Positions 52,534 to 61,597 of a DNA stretch of 64,000 nt are shown piece after piece. Source of the stretch: Flavobacteriales bacterium UBA7468 (lineage in GTDB: Bacteria; Bacteroidota; Bacteroidia; Flavobacteriales_D; Crocinitomicaceae). The notes under the pieces are model-generated. The model was not told the origin of the DNA and did no database searches. It worked only from the letters and a program-made list of their open reading frames with translations. The DNA lies in the NCBI GenBank assembly GCA_002478565.1, contig DLPC01000006.1, positions 30,766 to 94,765 of the forward strand. Reading direction: 5' to 3'. Every line of letters begins with the position of its first letter. Positions within the stretch are counted from its first letter, which is position 1. A program made the translations under genes and the position numbers.

Positions 52534-55340
52534 TGCTGACTCCTGTTGCTCCCAAAAAACTATTCTTATTAGATGCATATGCATTGATTTATAGGGCCTA
52601 TTTTGCGTTTGCAAAAAACCCACGGGTCAATTCAAAAGGTGAAAATACTTCTGCTGCATTTGGATTCACAAATGTTCTCATTGATGTATTAAAAACGGAG
52701 CAACCCACCCACATTGCGGTGGTTTTTGATCCTCCTGGAGGCTCTACTACTCGGCAAGAAGAGTTTGTAGCATACAAAGCACATCGCGAAGAAATGCCCG
52801 AGGACATTCGTTCCATGATTCATCCGATCAAACAAATTGTTCAGGCGTTTAACATTCCCATTTTAGAAGTTCCAGGATACGAAGCCGACGACGTCATTGG
52901 CACAGTAGCACTTATGGCTGAACAGCATGGTTTCATCACCTACATGATGACTCCTGACAAAGACTATGCACAACTTGTTAGCCCCCAAACTTTTATTTAT
53001 AAGCCAGGAAGGGGAGGGAATCCGCCTGAGATTCTAGGCATTAAGGAAGTATGTGAAAAGTTTGAAGTCCAACATCCACTTCAAGTCATCGATATTTTAG
53101 GGCTTTGGGGCGATGCCTCTGACAACATTCCCGGCATTCCCGGCATTGGCGAAAAAACGGCAAAAGTGCTTGTCGCTAAATATGGTTCAATGGAAGGTTT
53201 GTTTGCAAATGTGCACGAGCTCAAAGGCAAACAAAAAGAAAATGTCGAAAACTTTCAAGAACAAGGACTCATGTCCAAAATGTTGGCGACCATCATTAGA
53301 GATGTCCCAGTTGAGTTTGATGAAGCAGATCTCAAAGTTTGTGACGTTAACAATGAGGCCGTAAAAGCCATTTTTACAGAGCTTGAGTTTCGAACTTTGG
53401 CCAAAAGGATCATTGGCGAAGAAATCGTAGTGACACAAGCCACTTCAAACTCCTCAGAACCACAGCTCGATTTGTTCGGTGTGCAAAGCATGTTAGAACC
53501 ACAAGAAGCAAAACCAACTGCTGGTTACAAAACCATCGCCACAGAAAAACCAAGCTATCACCTCATTACTTCCCCAGAAGAAAGAAAAGAACTGCTAGAA
53601 TTATTACTAACTCAAAGTTCAATTTGTTTTGATACTGAAACCACGGACATCGACGCGCTCCATGCCGATTTAGTCGGGTTTTCATTTAGTTACAAGCCCC
53701 GAGAAGCTTTTTATGTAGCGGTTCCGCAAGATTTTGAAAAAGCAAAAGCCATTCTGCACGAGTTCAAGCAAGTATTTCTCGATATTTCGATCGAAAAGAT
53801 TGCCCATAACATGAAGTATGACCTCAAGGTGCTTCACCGTTATGGAATCCATTTAGATGGTCCATTATTTGACACCATGATTGCGCAATATTTGATCAAT
53901 CCGGAGTCCAAACAAGGCATGGATTTTCTGGCAACCTATTATCTCAACTATCAGCCTATTTCAATTGAAGCCCTAATTGGAAAAAAGGGGAAGAATCAAG
54001 GCAATATGGCAGATTTGCGCCCCGAAGAAATTTCAGATTACGCTTGTGAAGATGCCGATATCACCTTTCAACTCAAGCAAATATTAGAACCCGAAATTCA
54101 AAAACCGCACCTCTACCATTTGTTTTATGAAATGGAAATGCCACTCGTGAGTGTACTCAAAGAGATCGAGCAAGAGGGGATTGCAATAGATACAGCGGCT
54201 CTAGACCAATTTTCTAAAGAACTCGACGTTCGTATAACTGAGCTAGACAAAGAAATTTTGAGCGCAGCTGGTGAAACTTTTAATATTGATTCGCCAAAGC
54301 AGTTAGGTGAAATATTATTTGAGAAACTAAAAATTTCAGCTAAAGCGAAAAAAACAAAAACAGGCCAATACGCAACTTCTGAAGACATCCTTCAAAAGCA
54401 CGAGCACGACCACCCTATTATTCCAATGATTTTGGAGTACAGACAATTGCGTAAATTAAAAAGCACTTATGTCGATCCGTTGCCAACGCTTTGTGACAAA
54501 ATAGATGGTCGCATTCACACAAATTTCATGCAAACGGTCACTGCCACCGGCCGCCTCAGCTCTAACAACCCCAATCTACAGAACATACCTGTTCGTACTG
54601 CAAAGGGTCGAGAAATCAGAAGGGCATTTGTAGCGCGTTCTGCAGATTATCAATTGATGGCCGTGGATTACTCTCAAATAGAATTAAGAATTATTGCCGC
54701 ATTGGCCGAAGATCAAAACATGATCGAAGCCTTCAAAAACGGCCACGACATCCATGCGGCCACAGCTGCTAAGGTTTTTCACACCACAATTAGTGAAGTT
54801 ACCCGCGAACAACGAAGTGCAGCAAAGGCCGTTAATTTTGGAATCATTTACGGGCAGTCTGCCTTCGGACTTGCTCAGAACTTACAAATTTCACGGACCG
54901 AGGCAAAGCAAATCATCGATGCCTATTTTGAGCAATATCCAAGCATCAAATCATACATGGACAAAGTGATTGCTCAGGCCAGAGAACATGGCTATGTCGA
55001 GACCATTATGAAGCGCAGGCGTTATTTGCCAGATATCCATTCAGCCAATGCAGTCGTCAGAGGATTTGCGGAGCGAAATGCCATTAATGCACCTATACAA
55101 GGTTCTGCAGCTGACATTATTAAAATGGCAATGGTTGCTGTGCATGAAGCGATGTCTAAGTCAAATCTTAAATCCAAAATGATTTTACAAGTCCATGATG
55201 AACTCGTTTTTGATGTGCATCATCAGGAAGTAGATCAAATGCAAAAATTGGTGAAGGAAGCGATGGAAAGCGCCGTAGACTTAACAGTTCCAATGGAAGT
55301 TGAAATGAAATTAGCCCCGAACTGGTTGGAGGCACACTAA
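52533..55340 (+). CDS. polA: DNA polymerase I
   Basis: 935 residues. The 5'-3' nuclease domain (about 1-300, with EVPGYEADDVIGTVA and GDASDNIPGIPGIGEKTA), a 3'-5' exonuclease domain with intact metal motifs (SICFDTETTDIDALHADL, YDLKVLHRYG), and the family A polymerase domain with VDYSQIELRIIAAL (motif A), the O-helix RSAAKAVNFGIIYGQSA and VHDELVFDV (motif C) are all present. It fills gaps after RNA primer removal and in repair. Proofreading looks active. The gene follows the lipoprotein gene with a one-base overlap. Terminator not seen. Confidence 0.96.
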   Translation: MLTPVAPKKLFLLDAYALIYRAYFAFAKNPRVNSKGENTSAAFGFTNVLIDVLKTEQPTHIAVVFDPPGGSTTRQEEFVAYKAHREEMPEDIRSMIHPIKQIVQAFNIPILEVPGYEADDVIGTVALMAEQHGFITYMMTPDKDYAQLVSPQTFIYKPGRGGNPPEILGIKEVCEKFEVQHPLQVIDILGLWGDASDNIPGIPGIGEKTAKVLVAKYGSMEGLFANVHELKGKQKENVENFQEQGLMSKMLATIIRDVPVEFDEADLKVCDVNNEAVKAIFTELEFRTLAKRIIGEEIVVTQATSNSSEPQLDLFGVQSMLEPQEAKPTAGYKTIATEKPSYHLITSPEERKELLELLLTQSSICFDTETTDIDALHADLVGFSFSYKPREAFYVAVPQDFEKAKAILHEFKQVFLDISIEKIAHNMKYDLKVLHRYGIHLDGPLFDTMIAQYLINPESKQGMDFLATYYLNYQPISIEALIGKKGKNQGNMADLRPEEISDYACEDADITFQLKQILEPEIQKPHLYHLFYEMEMPLVSVLKEIEQEGIAIDTAALDQFSKELDVRITELDKEILSAAGETFNIDSPKQLGEILFEKLKISAKAKKTKTGQYATSEDILQKHEHDHPIIPMILEYRQLRKLKSTYVDPLPTLCDKIDGRIHTNFMQTVTATGRLSSNNPNLQNIPVRTAKGREIRRAFVARSADYQLMAVDYSQIELRIIAALAEDQNMIEAFKNGHDIHAATAAKVFHTTISEVTREQRSAAKAVNFGIIYGQSAFGLAQNLQISRTEAKQIIDAYFEQYPSIKSYMDKVIAQAREHGYVETIMKRRRYLPDIHSANAVVRGFAERNAINAPIQGSAADIIKMAMVAVHEAMSKSNLKSKMILQVHDELVFDVHHQEVDQMQKLVKEAMESAVDLTVPMEVEMKLAPNWLEAH

Positions 55341-55375
55341 TTGTAGTGAACACCTCGCACTTAAAATTAACTTTG
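55341..55375 (+). promoter_or_regulatory. Promoter of rseP (TTG-N24-TAACTTTG)
   Basis: TTG at 55341-55343 directly after the polA stop and an exact TAnnTTTG at 55368-55375. Spacing of 24 is slightly long. The expected start site is about 13 nt before the ATG at 55394. Confidence 0.5.
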
Positions 55376-55393
55376 TATACAAGAAATTAAAAA

Positions 55394-56797
55394 ATGGAAA
55401 TACTCATCAAAGCTGCCCAGCTCATTACCTCTTTGGCAATTCTAGTTACACTACATGAATTTGGCCACTTTATTCCGGCTAAACTTTTCAAAACCCGTGT
55501 TGAGAAATTTTATTTGTTTTTCAACCCTTACTTCTCTTTTTTTAGATGGAAGAAGGTTAAAGGTGTAGCCAAAAAATCATGGCTGAGTAAATCTTCGCCA
55601 ACATCTTGGTCAGAAGATCCGGATAGTACTGAATGGGGTATTGGTTGGCTTCCTTTGGGTGGTTATGTTAAAATTGCCGGCATGATAGACGAGTCAATGG
55701 ACACCGAACAACTCAAACAAGAGCCACAGCCTTGGGAGTTTCGCAGTAAGAAAGCTTGGCAACGCCTCATCATTATGATTGGTGGAGTTACAGTGAATTT
55801 AATCTTAGGATTCATTATTTATATAGGCGTGGTATTTACTTGGGGACAAGTCACCCTGGATCAAAACAAATTAGAAAGTGGTTTAAGTGTTCATCCTTAT
55901 TTAGCCAAATATGGCATTTATTCAGGAGACAAAATCCTTAAAATAAATGGCAAACAGCCGCTGAACTTGGACGACATCAACAAAGAGATTTTACTCAGAG
56001 ATGCGCGCAAAATTCGAGTTCAACATCAGGATGGTAAAATTCAAAACATAGACTTACCAGCTACAATTGACGAGGAGCTTTTTCAAGCTGGAGCACTACC
56101 AGCTTTTAGTTTAAGATCTAATAAAACAGTGGTTGCTGAGGTGACCAAAGACTCGCCGGCAAAAGCGGGAGGAATCAAAGCTAAAGACCAAATCTTTGAG
56201 GTTAACGGCCAAAATATTCAATATTACGATGAGTTCCAGGCGATATTATTTGCCAACAAAAACAAAAAGGTTGACATCAAAGTTGCACGCAATGGCCAAG
56301 CAAAAGACACGACTACTTTAGCAATTAAAGTCAAGGATAATGGAACTATTGGTATCCTTGCTAATTCAGAATTTGTAGATAAATCAGCGCTTTCTGAAAA
56401 GAAATATGGCTTCGCTCAAAGTATTAGTATCGGAATGAGCTACGGTTATCATACACTTTCTGATTACGTGAGCCAATTTAAATTTGTGTTCACCAAAAAA
56501 GGGGCTACCCAAATTGGTGGTTTTGCATCGATCGGGAACATGTTTCCGCCATTATGGGATTGGCATACTTTCTGGCTCACCACAGCTTTACTTTCCATTA
56601 TTTTGGCATTCATGAACATTTTACCAATTCCTGCCTTAGATGGTGGACATGTTGTATTCTTGTTATACGAAATGATTACTGGAAAGGAAGCGCCACAAAA
56701 AGTGCTTGAAGTAGCGCAATATATCGGGATTTTCCTTCTCCTTTCTTTAATGATTTATGCCAATGGTGCAGATCTTGTCCGTTGGTTGATTAAATAA
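55394..56797 (+). CDS. rseP: Site-2 protease RseP
   Basis: 467 residues, M50 family. HEFGH at residues 21-25 is the zinc-binding active site in the first helix, the downstream NILPIPALDGGHVVF supplies the Asp ligand, and two PDZ domains (about 165-230 and 250-330, with SPAKAGGIKAKDQIFEVNG) lie between. An insertion of about 40 residues follows FLFFNPYFSFFRWKKV. It cuts membrane-anchored anti-sigma factors or other substrates within the inner membrane. No anti-sigma factor gene is adjacent. A promoter lies upstream and paaZ follows by 6 nt. Confidence 0.93.
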   Translation: MEILIKAAQLITSLAILVTLHEFGHFIPAKLFKTRVEKFYLFFNPYFSFFRWKKVKGVAKKSWLSKSSPTSWSEDPDSTEWGIGWLPLGGYVKIAGMIDESMDTEQLKQEPQPWEFRSKKAWQRLIIMIGGVTVNLILGFIIYIGVVFTWGQVTLDQNKLESGLSVHPYLAKYGIYSGDKILKINGKQPLNLDDINKEILLRDARKIRVQHQDGKIQNIDLPATIDEELFQAGALPAFSLRSNKTVVAEVTKDSPAKAGGIKAKDQIFEVNGQNIQYYDEFQAILFANKNKKVDIKVARNGQAKDTTTLAIKVKDNGTIGILANSEFVDKSALSEKKYGFAQSISIGMSYGYHTLSDYVSQFKFVFTKKGATQIGGFASIGNMFPPLWDWHTFWLTTALLSIILAFMNILPIPALDGGHVVFLLYEMITGKEAPQKVLEVAQYIGIFLLLSLMIYANGADLVRWLIK

Positions 56798-56803
56798 ATT
56801 GAC

Positions 56804-58849
56804 ATGCAGCGTTATCAAAACTATGTTCTTGGCCAATGGATAGATGGTCAGGGTGTTGAAACTCCTTTGTATCATGCAATAACCGGTCAGCAGATCGGCG
56901 AGGCCTCTAGTGCAGGTATTGATTTTGGAGCCGTTCTTGAGTACGGTAGAAAAAATGGTTATACGCTTAGAAAAATGACCTTTCAAGAACGAGGACGAAT
57001 GTTGAAGGCTTTGGCACTTTTTCTTTTGGAACGAAAAGAAAAATATTACCAGATTTCAGCACTGACTGGCGCTACAAAAATAGATTCTTGGATTGATATC
57101 GAAGGCGGAATTGGCAACCTATTCGCCAATGCAAGCCTGCGTCGTCAGTTTCCAGACTTACCTTATTACGTAGATGGAAGTGCCGCGCCGCTTTCAAAAA
57201 ACGGCACTTTTATCGGACACCATATCATGGTTCCAAAAGAAGGGGTGGCCGTACATATCAACGCCTTTAATTTCCCAATTTGGGGAATGCTCGAAAAAAT
57301 AGCTGTTAACCTAATGGCTGGTGTTCCTGCCGTAGTAAAGCCCTCAGAGTACACTTGCTTTTTAACCGAGGTAATGGTACGAGACATCATTGATTCTCAA
57401 ATTTTACCGGAGGGCGCTTTACAATTAGTTTGCGGTCTAGGCCGAGGGATTTTAGATACCGTTGATGCGCGCGATGTAGTTACATTTACGGGAAGCGCCG
57501 CTACGGGAAAACTTCTAAAAGGCCTCCCAAGAATCTCTGAGCAAAGCGTAAGCTTCAATCTAGAAGCCGACTCTCTGAATGCCACGATTTTAGGCGAAGC
57601 TGCCACACCAGGCACCGAAGAATTTGACTTGTTTGTCAAGGAATGTGTGAAAGAAATCACCATTAAAGCCGGACAAAAGTGTACGGCAGTCAGACGCATT
57701 ATCGTACCTGAAAATGTACTTGATGAAGTGCAAAACGCTATAGCGACGAAATTGGCCAGCACAAAAATTGGAGACCCAAGTCAAGAAGGCGTCCGGATGG
57801 GTGCTTTGGCAACAAAGTTACAAGTGGAGCGCGTTCGAGCTAATGTAGAATTACTGGCGCAATCTCAGCAAATGGTTTTTGGCCACCTCGATGATTTTGA
57901 AGTACATGGTGCAGAGAAAAATGCCGGTGCGTTTTTCTCACCAATTTTATTTAGAAATGAAAAACCGCTGCAAGCTACGGCTTGTCACGATATCGAAGCA
58001 TTTGGCCCTGTTGCAACCATTATGCCGTATAAAGGCATGGAGCAAGCTATTGAGATTGCCAAATTAGGCAAGGGTTCATTAGTTTCTTCTATTGTTACGC
58101 CAAGCAATCAAGAAGCTGTCGAATATGTTGTTGGTGCAGCCAGTATGCACGGCAGAATTTTAGTGTTGAATAAAGACTGCGCCAAAGAAAGTACCGGGCA
58201 CGGTTCTCCAATGCCACTCTTAACGCATGGTGGTCCGGGAAGAGCTGGTGGTGGTGAAGAAATGGGCGGAAAGCGCGGTGTGTTGCATTATTTACAGCGT
58301 ACAGCCATCCAAGGTCATCCAACGACTATCACAGCTATCACGCAACAATTTCAAGTTGGCGCTGAAATGCCTGAGGCAAATCCGCATGTGTTCCGAAAAC
58401 ATTTCGAAGAATTAGTAATAGGTGAAACTGTATTTACCCACAAGCACACAGTTTCAGATGCCGATATTGTCAACTTTGCAAACGTATCAGGCGATAATTT
58501 TTATGCGCATATGGACGCAACGTCTTTGGAGGGAACCATTTTTGAACGACGTGTTGCCCACGGCTATTTCATATTATCAAAAGCTGCGGGTTTATTTGTA
58601 GACCCGAAAAAAGGTCCGGTACTTTTGAACTATGGCATCGAAGAAGCTAGATTCACGAAACCGGTTTATCCTGGTGCAACAATCGGTGTTCGATTTACGG
58701 TCAAAGAAAAGATTGATCAAGAAAAACGCAGTCCGGAAGATATTGCTAAAGGGATTGTAAAATTCTTGGTTGACGTCTATGATGAAACGGGTGAAACCGT
58801 TGCACTCGCGACAATTTTAACAATGGTTAAAAAGCTCAAAGACGCTTAA
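56804..58849 (+). CDS. paaZ: PaaZ-like bifunctional aldehyde dehydrogenase/MaoC hydratase
   Basis: 681 residues. The N-terminal aldehyde dehydrogenase part (about 1-520) contains the FNFPIWGMLEKIAVNLMAG substrate loop, VTFTGSAATGKLL, a catalytic Glu in FNLEADSLN and Cys in KAGQKCTAVRRI. The C-terminal MaoC-like part (about 535-680) has DADIVNFANVSGDNFYAHMD, the hydratase active-site motif. In phenylacetate degradation PaaZ opens the oxepin-CoA ring and oxidises the aldehyde. No other paa gene is in the window, so the role is inferred. It follows rseP by 6 nt. Confidence 0.9.
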   Translation: MQRYQNYVLGQWIDGQGVETPLYHAITGQQIGEASSAGIDFGAVLEYGRKNGYTLRKMTFQERGRMLKALALFLLERKEKYYQISALTGATKIDSWIDIEGGIGNLFANASLRRQFPDLPYYVDGSAAPLSKNGTFIGHHIMVPKEGVAVHINAFNFPIWGMLEKIAVNLMAGVPAVVKPSEYTCFLTEVMVRDIIDSQILPEGALQLVCGLGRGILDTVDARDVVTFTGSAATGKLLKGLPRISEQSVSFNLEADSLNATILGEAATPGTEEFDLFVKECVKEITIKAGQKCTAVRRIIVPENVLDEVQNAIATKLASTKIGDPSQEGVRMGALATKLQVERVRANVELLAQSQQMVFGHLDDFEVHGAEKNAGAFFSPILFRNEKPLQATACHDIEAFGPVATIMPYKGMEQAIEIAKLGKGSLVSSIVTPSNQEAVEYVVGAASMHGRILVLNKDCAKESTGHGSPMPLLTHGGPGRAGGGEEMGGKRGVLHYLQRTAIQGHPTTITAITQQFQVGAEMPEANPHVFRKHFEELVIGETVFTHKHTVSDADIVNFANVSGDNFYAHMDATSLEGTIFERRVAHGYFILSKAAGLFVDPKKGPVLLNYGIEEARFTKPVYPGATIGVRFTVKEKIDQEKRSPEDIAKGIVKFLVDVYDETGETVALATILTMVKKLKDA

Positions 58850-58871
58850 ATTAGCTTGAAATTTCTTTGAA

Positions 58872-61508
58872 TTAGTCATTCTCGGGATGCTCCGCAGCAA
58901 ACTCAATCTCGAGCTTGTCCATGTCGTAATCCGTCTCTTCGTTATAAATATCGATGAGCGGTTCTTGGAAAGAGCGCATGCTGAACTTTCTTTCTAGCGT
59001 CAATAGCAGTGCAGGTAAAATAATAAGGTTTGTGGCCATTCCAACCATAATGGTGATTGATACCAGGAGCCCCAAAGCTTTCGTTCCGCCAAATTGCGAG
59101 AATACAAACATCAAGAAGCCAAAGAATAAAATCACTGAGGTATAGAAAATACCCAACCCGGTTTCGCGAAGCGAGTGTAAAATGGCAAAGCGCGTATCCC
59201 AAGCATGCTGCTTGAGTTCATGTCTGTATTTACCGAGGAATAGAATGGCGTTATCTACCGTGATACCCAATGCAATACCGAACACTAAAATGGTTGATGG
59301 CTTGAGTGGGATTTGAAAATAGCCCATGATTCCGGCTGTAAATAATAGTGGAATAATGTTTGGAATCATGGAAACCAAAATGATCCTGAAAGACCTAAAA
59401 AGGAAGGCCATCATGATGGCAATGGAAATGATGGCAAAAATCAATGACTGCAATAAATTGATAAACAAGTATTTGGTGCCTTCTGTTTGCACGACCTTAA
59501 TGCCTGTAAATACAAGGTCGTAGTATTCTTGGTCGATGGCTTGTCTGAGTAGTGAATTAAAGCCTTTTTTGCTGGCAAAATCTTTGACTTTCTCGGGGTT
59601 CATGTCAAAGGCCATCTGCTGTGCATCGTTGCCTTTTGATAGCAGCGCGGTTAGGTTGTTATAGACTCCAGAATGTTCGTAGATAATGGAGTCAAGAGCA
59701 CTAGTGTTTCCTTTGCTAATTTTGGTGTAAAGTCCTTCTAAAGTTGGTTTTTCAGGATTTAGTATGAGGTCAGTTTTAATTTTGAGTCGGTCTAGTGTTG
59801 GACCCACTTTATCAACACTTAAATCTTTCATTTGCATGCGGATGCGCAAAGTAGTTTTGCTCGTGTCTACCAGATTTTTAAGTGAGGCTGAACCACCATT
59901 CAGGCTACTGAGGTCAAGCTTATCGATGTACTTCTTAAGTCTGAGTTTGTCGCGGTTAGAAATGATGGTGTATTTGCTCGGGTTGCCACCATGGTAAGCC
60001 ATGTTAATAGATTTGATCAAATCAACATATGACATGCTTTTTGAAAACAGACTATCCTTAGCAAACAAGCCCTGAATTTCGTCCACTTTATGCATGGTTT
60101 CAGAGCTGAACAAGCGGCCTTTCTCTTTGTAGTTTACTGTTATTTCAAAAGGAATCGAACCCCCGAAATTATTTTCAACAAACTTGAGGTCTAATAAAAT
60201 AGGGTCGTCTTTGGGCAAATCACTAGTAACATTCCCGGTGGAAATAATTTTGGTCATGCCGTATAGACTAAAGATGACTAACAGCACAGAGCTCACATAT
60301 ATCCAAGGGCGGTATTTGGTAACAATTTTTACTACCAATTCTATGATTCCTTGTGAATAAACGCGGTAAAGATGTTTGAGGTGACGAGGCTTTGGTGGTT
60401 TGGCAAAAGAAGCGAATATCGGTATGATGGCCAACGAAAGCACAAAAACTACCATGATATTCCAACTTGAGATGATTCCAAATTGGGCAAGTTTGTCAGA
60501 ACTTGTAAAAGTCACGAAGCCCACTGCTGTGGTGAGATTGGTTAAAAAGGTAACAGAACCAATGCGTTTGACCATCACAAATAGTGCGCGCATTTTACTT
60601 CCTAAACGCACATATTCTTGATGGTATCGCGTGACTAAAAAGACGCAATTAGGCACACCGATGACAATTAACAGTGGTGGAATGAGCGCCATAATGATAG
60701 AAAGTTCATAGCCCATGAAGGCGATACTACCCAAAGCCCAAATTACTGAAACAAATACAACGGAATTACAAAGTAAAACTACGTATAGGGATCTAAAGAA
60801 AATATAGAGCAACAATGAAGATGCGAAAATGGATAGCGCCAAGAAGATATACATTTCATTGACGATACGCTTTGAAACGACTACTCGAATATGTGGTAGT
60901 CCTGCAAAGTAAACTTTGCCAAAAGTTTTTTCGTATTGCTTGGCAAGCTCTTCAATTTTAAATACAACATTAGATTTCTTGCGATTGGACAGTACTTTCT
61001 CGTCCATGCCGATCATTAACAAAGAAACATTGCTGGTATCATTGTAAAGAAGGCCCTTATAAATAGGGTTTTTACGAACCTCTTTTTTAATTGAATCTAT
61101 GCTTTTATCTCTAAAAGTGGTATCTGAAAAAATGCGATGGATTTCAAATTCATTTTTCTTGATGTTGTTGGTCATTCCAAAGAGAGTCGCTTCAGAGACA
61201 ACATTATCAACGCCTTTGAACTTTAAAATTTTATAACCTAGCTCACGCCATTTTTTAAAATTCTCTTCAGTGTATAGAGAATCTGTTTGTACAGCCACCA
61301 CTAAAGTTGAGCCATCTTCGCCGAATTGCAGTTTGAACTTTTCATAGTCCATTTGAATAGGGTCGTCTTTGGGAAGGGTGTTTCCGAAACGATTGTCAAC
61401 TTTGAGAGAAGTCGCGGCATAATACCCAAAGAAAACGGTGATCAAGGCAATGATAGCCAGAATAAAAAGGCGATTTCTAAGAATTAAACTAGCAACTTTA
61501 CTCCACAT
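58872..61508 (-). CDS. RND/MMPL-family membrane transporter (HpnN-like)
   Basis: 878 residues with about twelve membrane helices in two repeats, each with a large loop. Marks: FGNTLPKDDPIQMDYEKFK near the start, the GIPNCVFLVTRYHQE-like VIGVPNCVFLVTRYHQEYV, and GIALGITVDNAILFLGKYRHEL near the end. It belongs to the MMPL/HpnN branch of RND proteins, which move lipids or hydrophobic molecules and need no periplasmic adaptor here. No adaptor or outer-membrane factor gene is adjacent. Convergent with paaZ, 22 nt apart. Confidence 0.88.
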   Translation of the reverse strand: MWSKVASLILRNRLFILAIIALITVFFGYYAATSLKVDNRFGNTLPKDDPIQMDYEKFKLQFGEDGSTLVVAVQTDSLYTEENFKKWRELGYKILKFKGVDNVVSEATLFGMTNNIKKNEFEIHRIFSDTTFRDKSIDSIKKEVRKNPIYKGLLYNDTSNVSLLMIGMDEKVLSNRKKSNVVFKIEELAKQYEKTFGKVYFAGLPHIRVVVSKRIVNEMYIFLALSIFASSLLLYIFFRSLYVVLLCNSVVFVSVIWALGSIAFMGYELSIIMALIPPLLIVIGVPNCVFLVTRYHQEYVRLGSKMRALFVMVKRIGSVTFLTNLTTAVGFVTFTSSDKLAQFGIISSWNIMVVFVLSLAIIPIFASFAKPPKPRHLKHLYRVYSQGIIELVVKIVTKYRPWIYVSSVLLVIFSLYGMTKIISTGNVTSDLPKDDPILLDLKFVENNFGGSIPFEITVNYKEKGRLFSSETMHKVDEIQGLFAKDSLFSKSMSYVDLIKSINMAYHGGNPSKYTIISNRDKLRLKKYIDKLDLSSLNGGSASLKNLVDTSKTTLRIRMQMKDLSVDKVGPTLDRLKIKTDLILNPEKPTLEGLYTKISKGNTSALDSIIYEHSGVYNNLTALLSKGNDAQQMAFDMNPEKVKDFASKKGFNSLLRQAIDQEYYDLVFTGIKVVQTEGTKYLFINLLQSLIFAIISIAIMMAFLFRSFRIILVSMIPNIIPLLFTAGIMGYFQIPLKPSTILVFGIALGITVDNAILFLGKYRHELKQHAWDTRFAILHSLRETGLGIFYTSVILFFGFLMFVFSQFGGTKALGLLVSITIMVGMATNLIILPALLLTLERKFSMRSFQEPLIDIYNEETDYDMDKLEIEFAAEHPEND

Positions 61509-61597
61509 GCGACTAAATGTACAAAAAAATGAGGGGTGAAGTTACGAATAATTGTCAAAATGACCTTAATACCTGCATTAACCAAGTGCCTGCGTTG

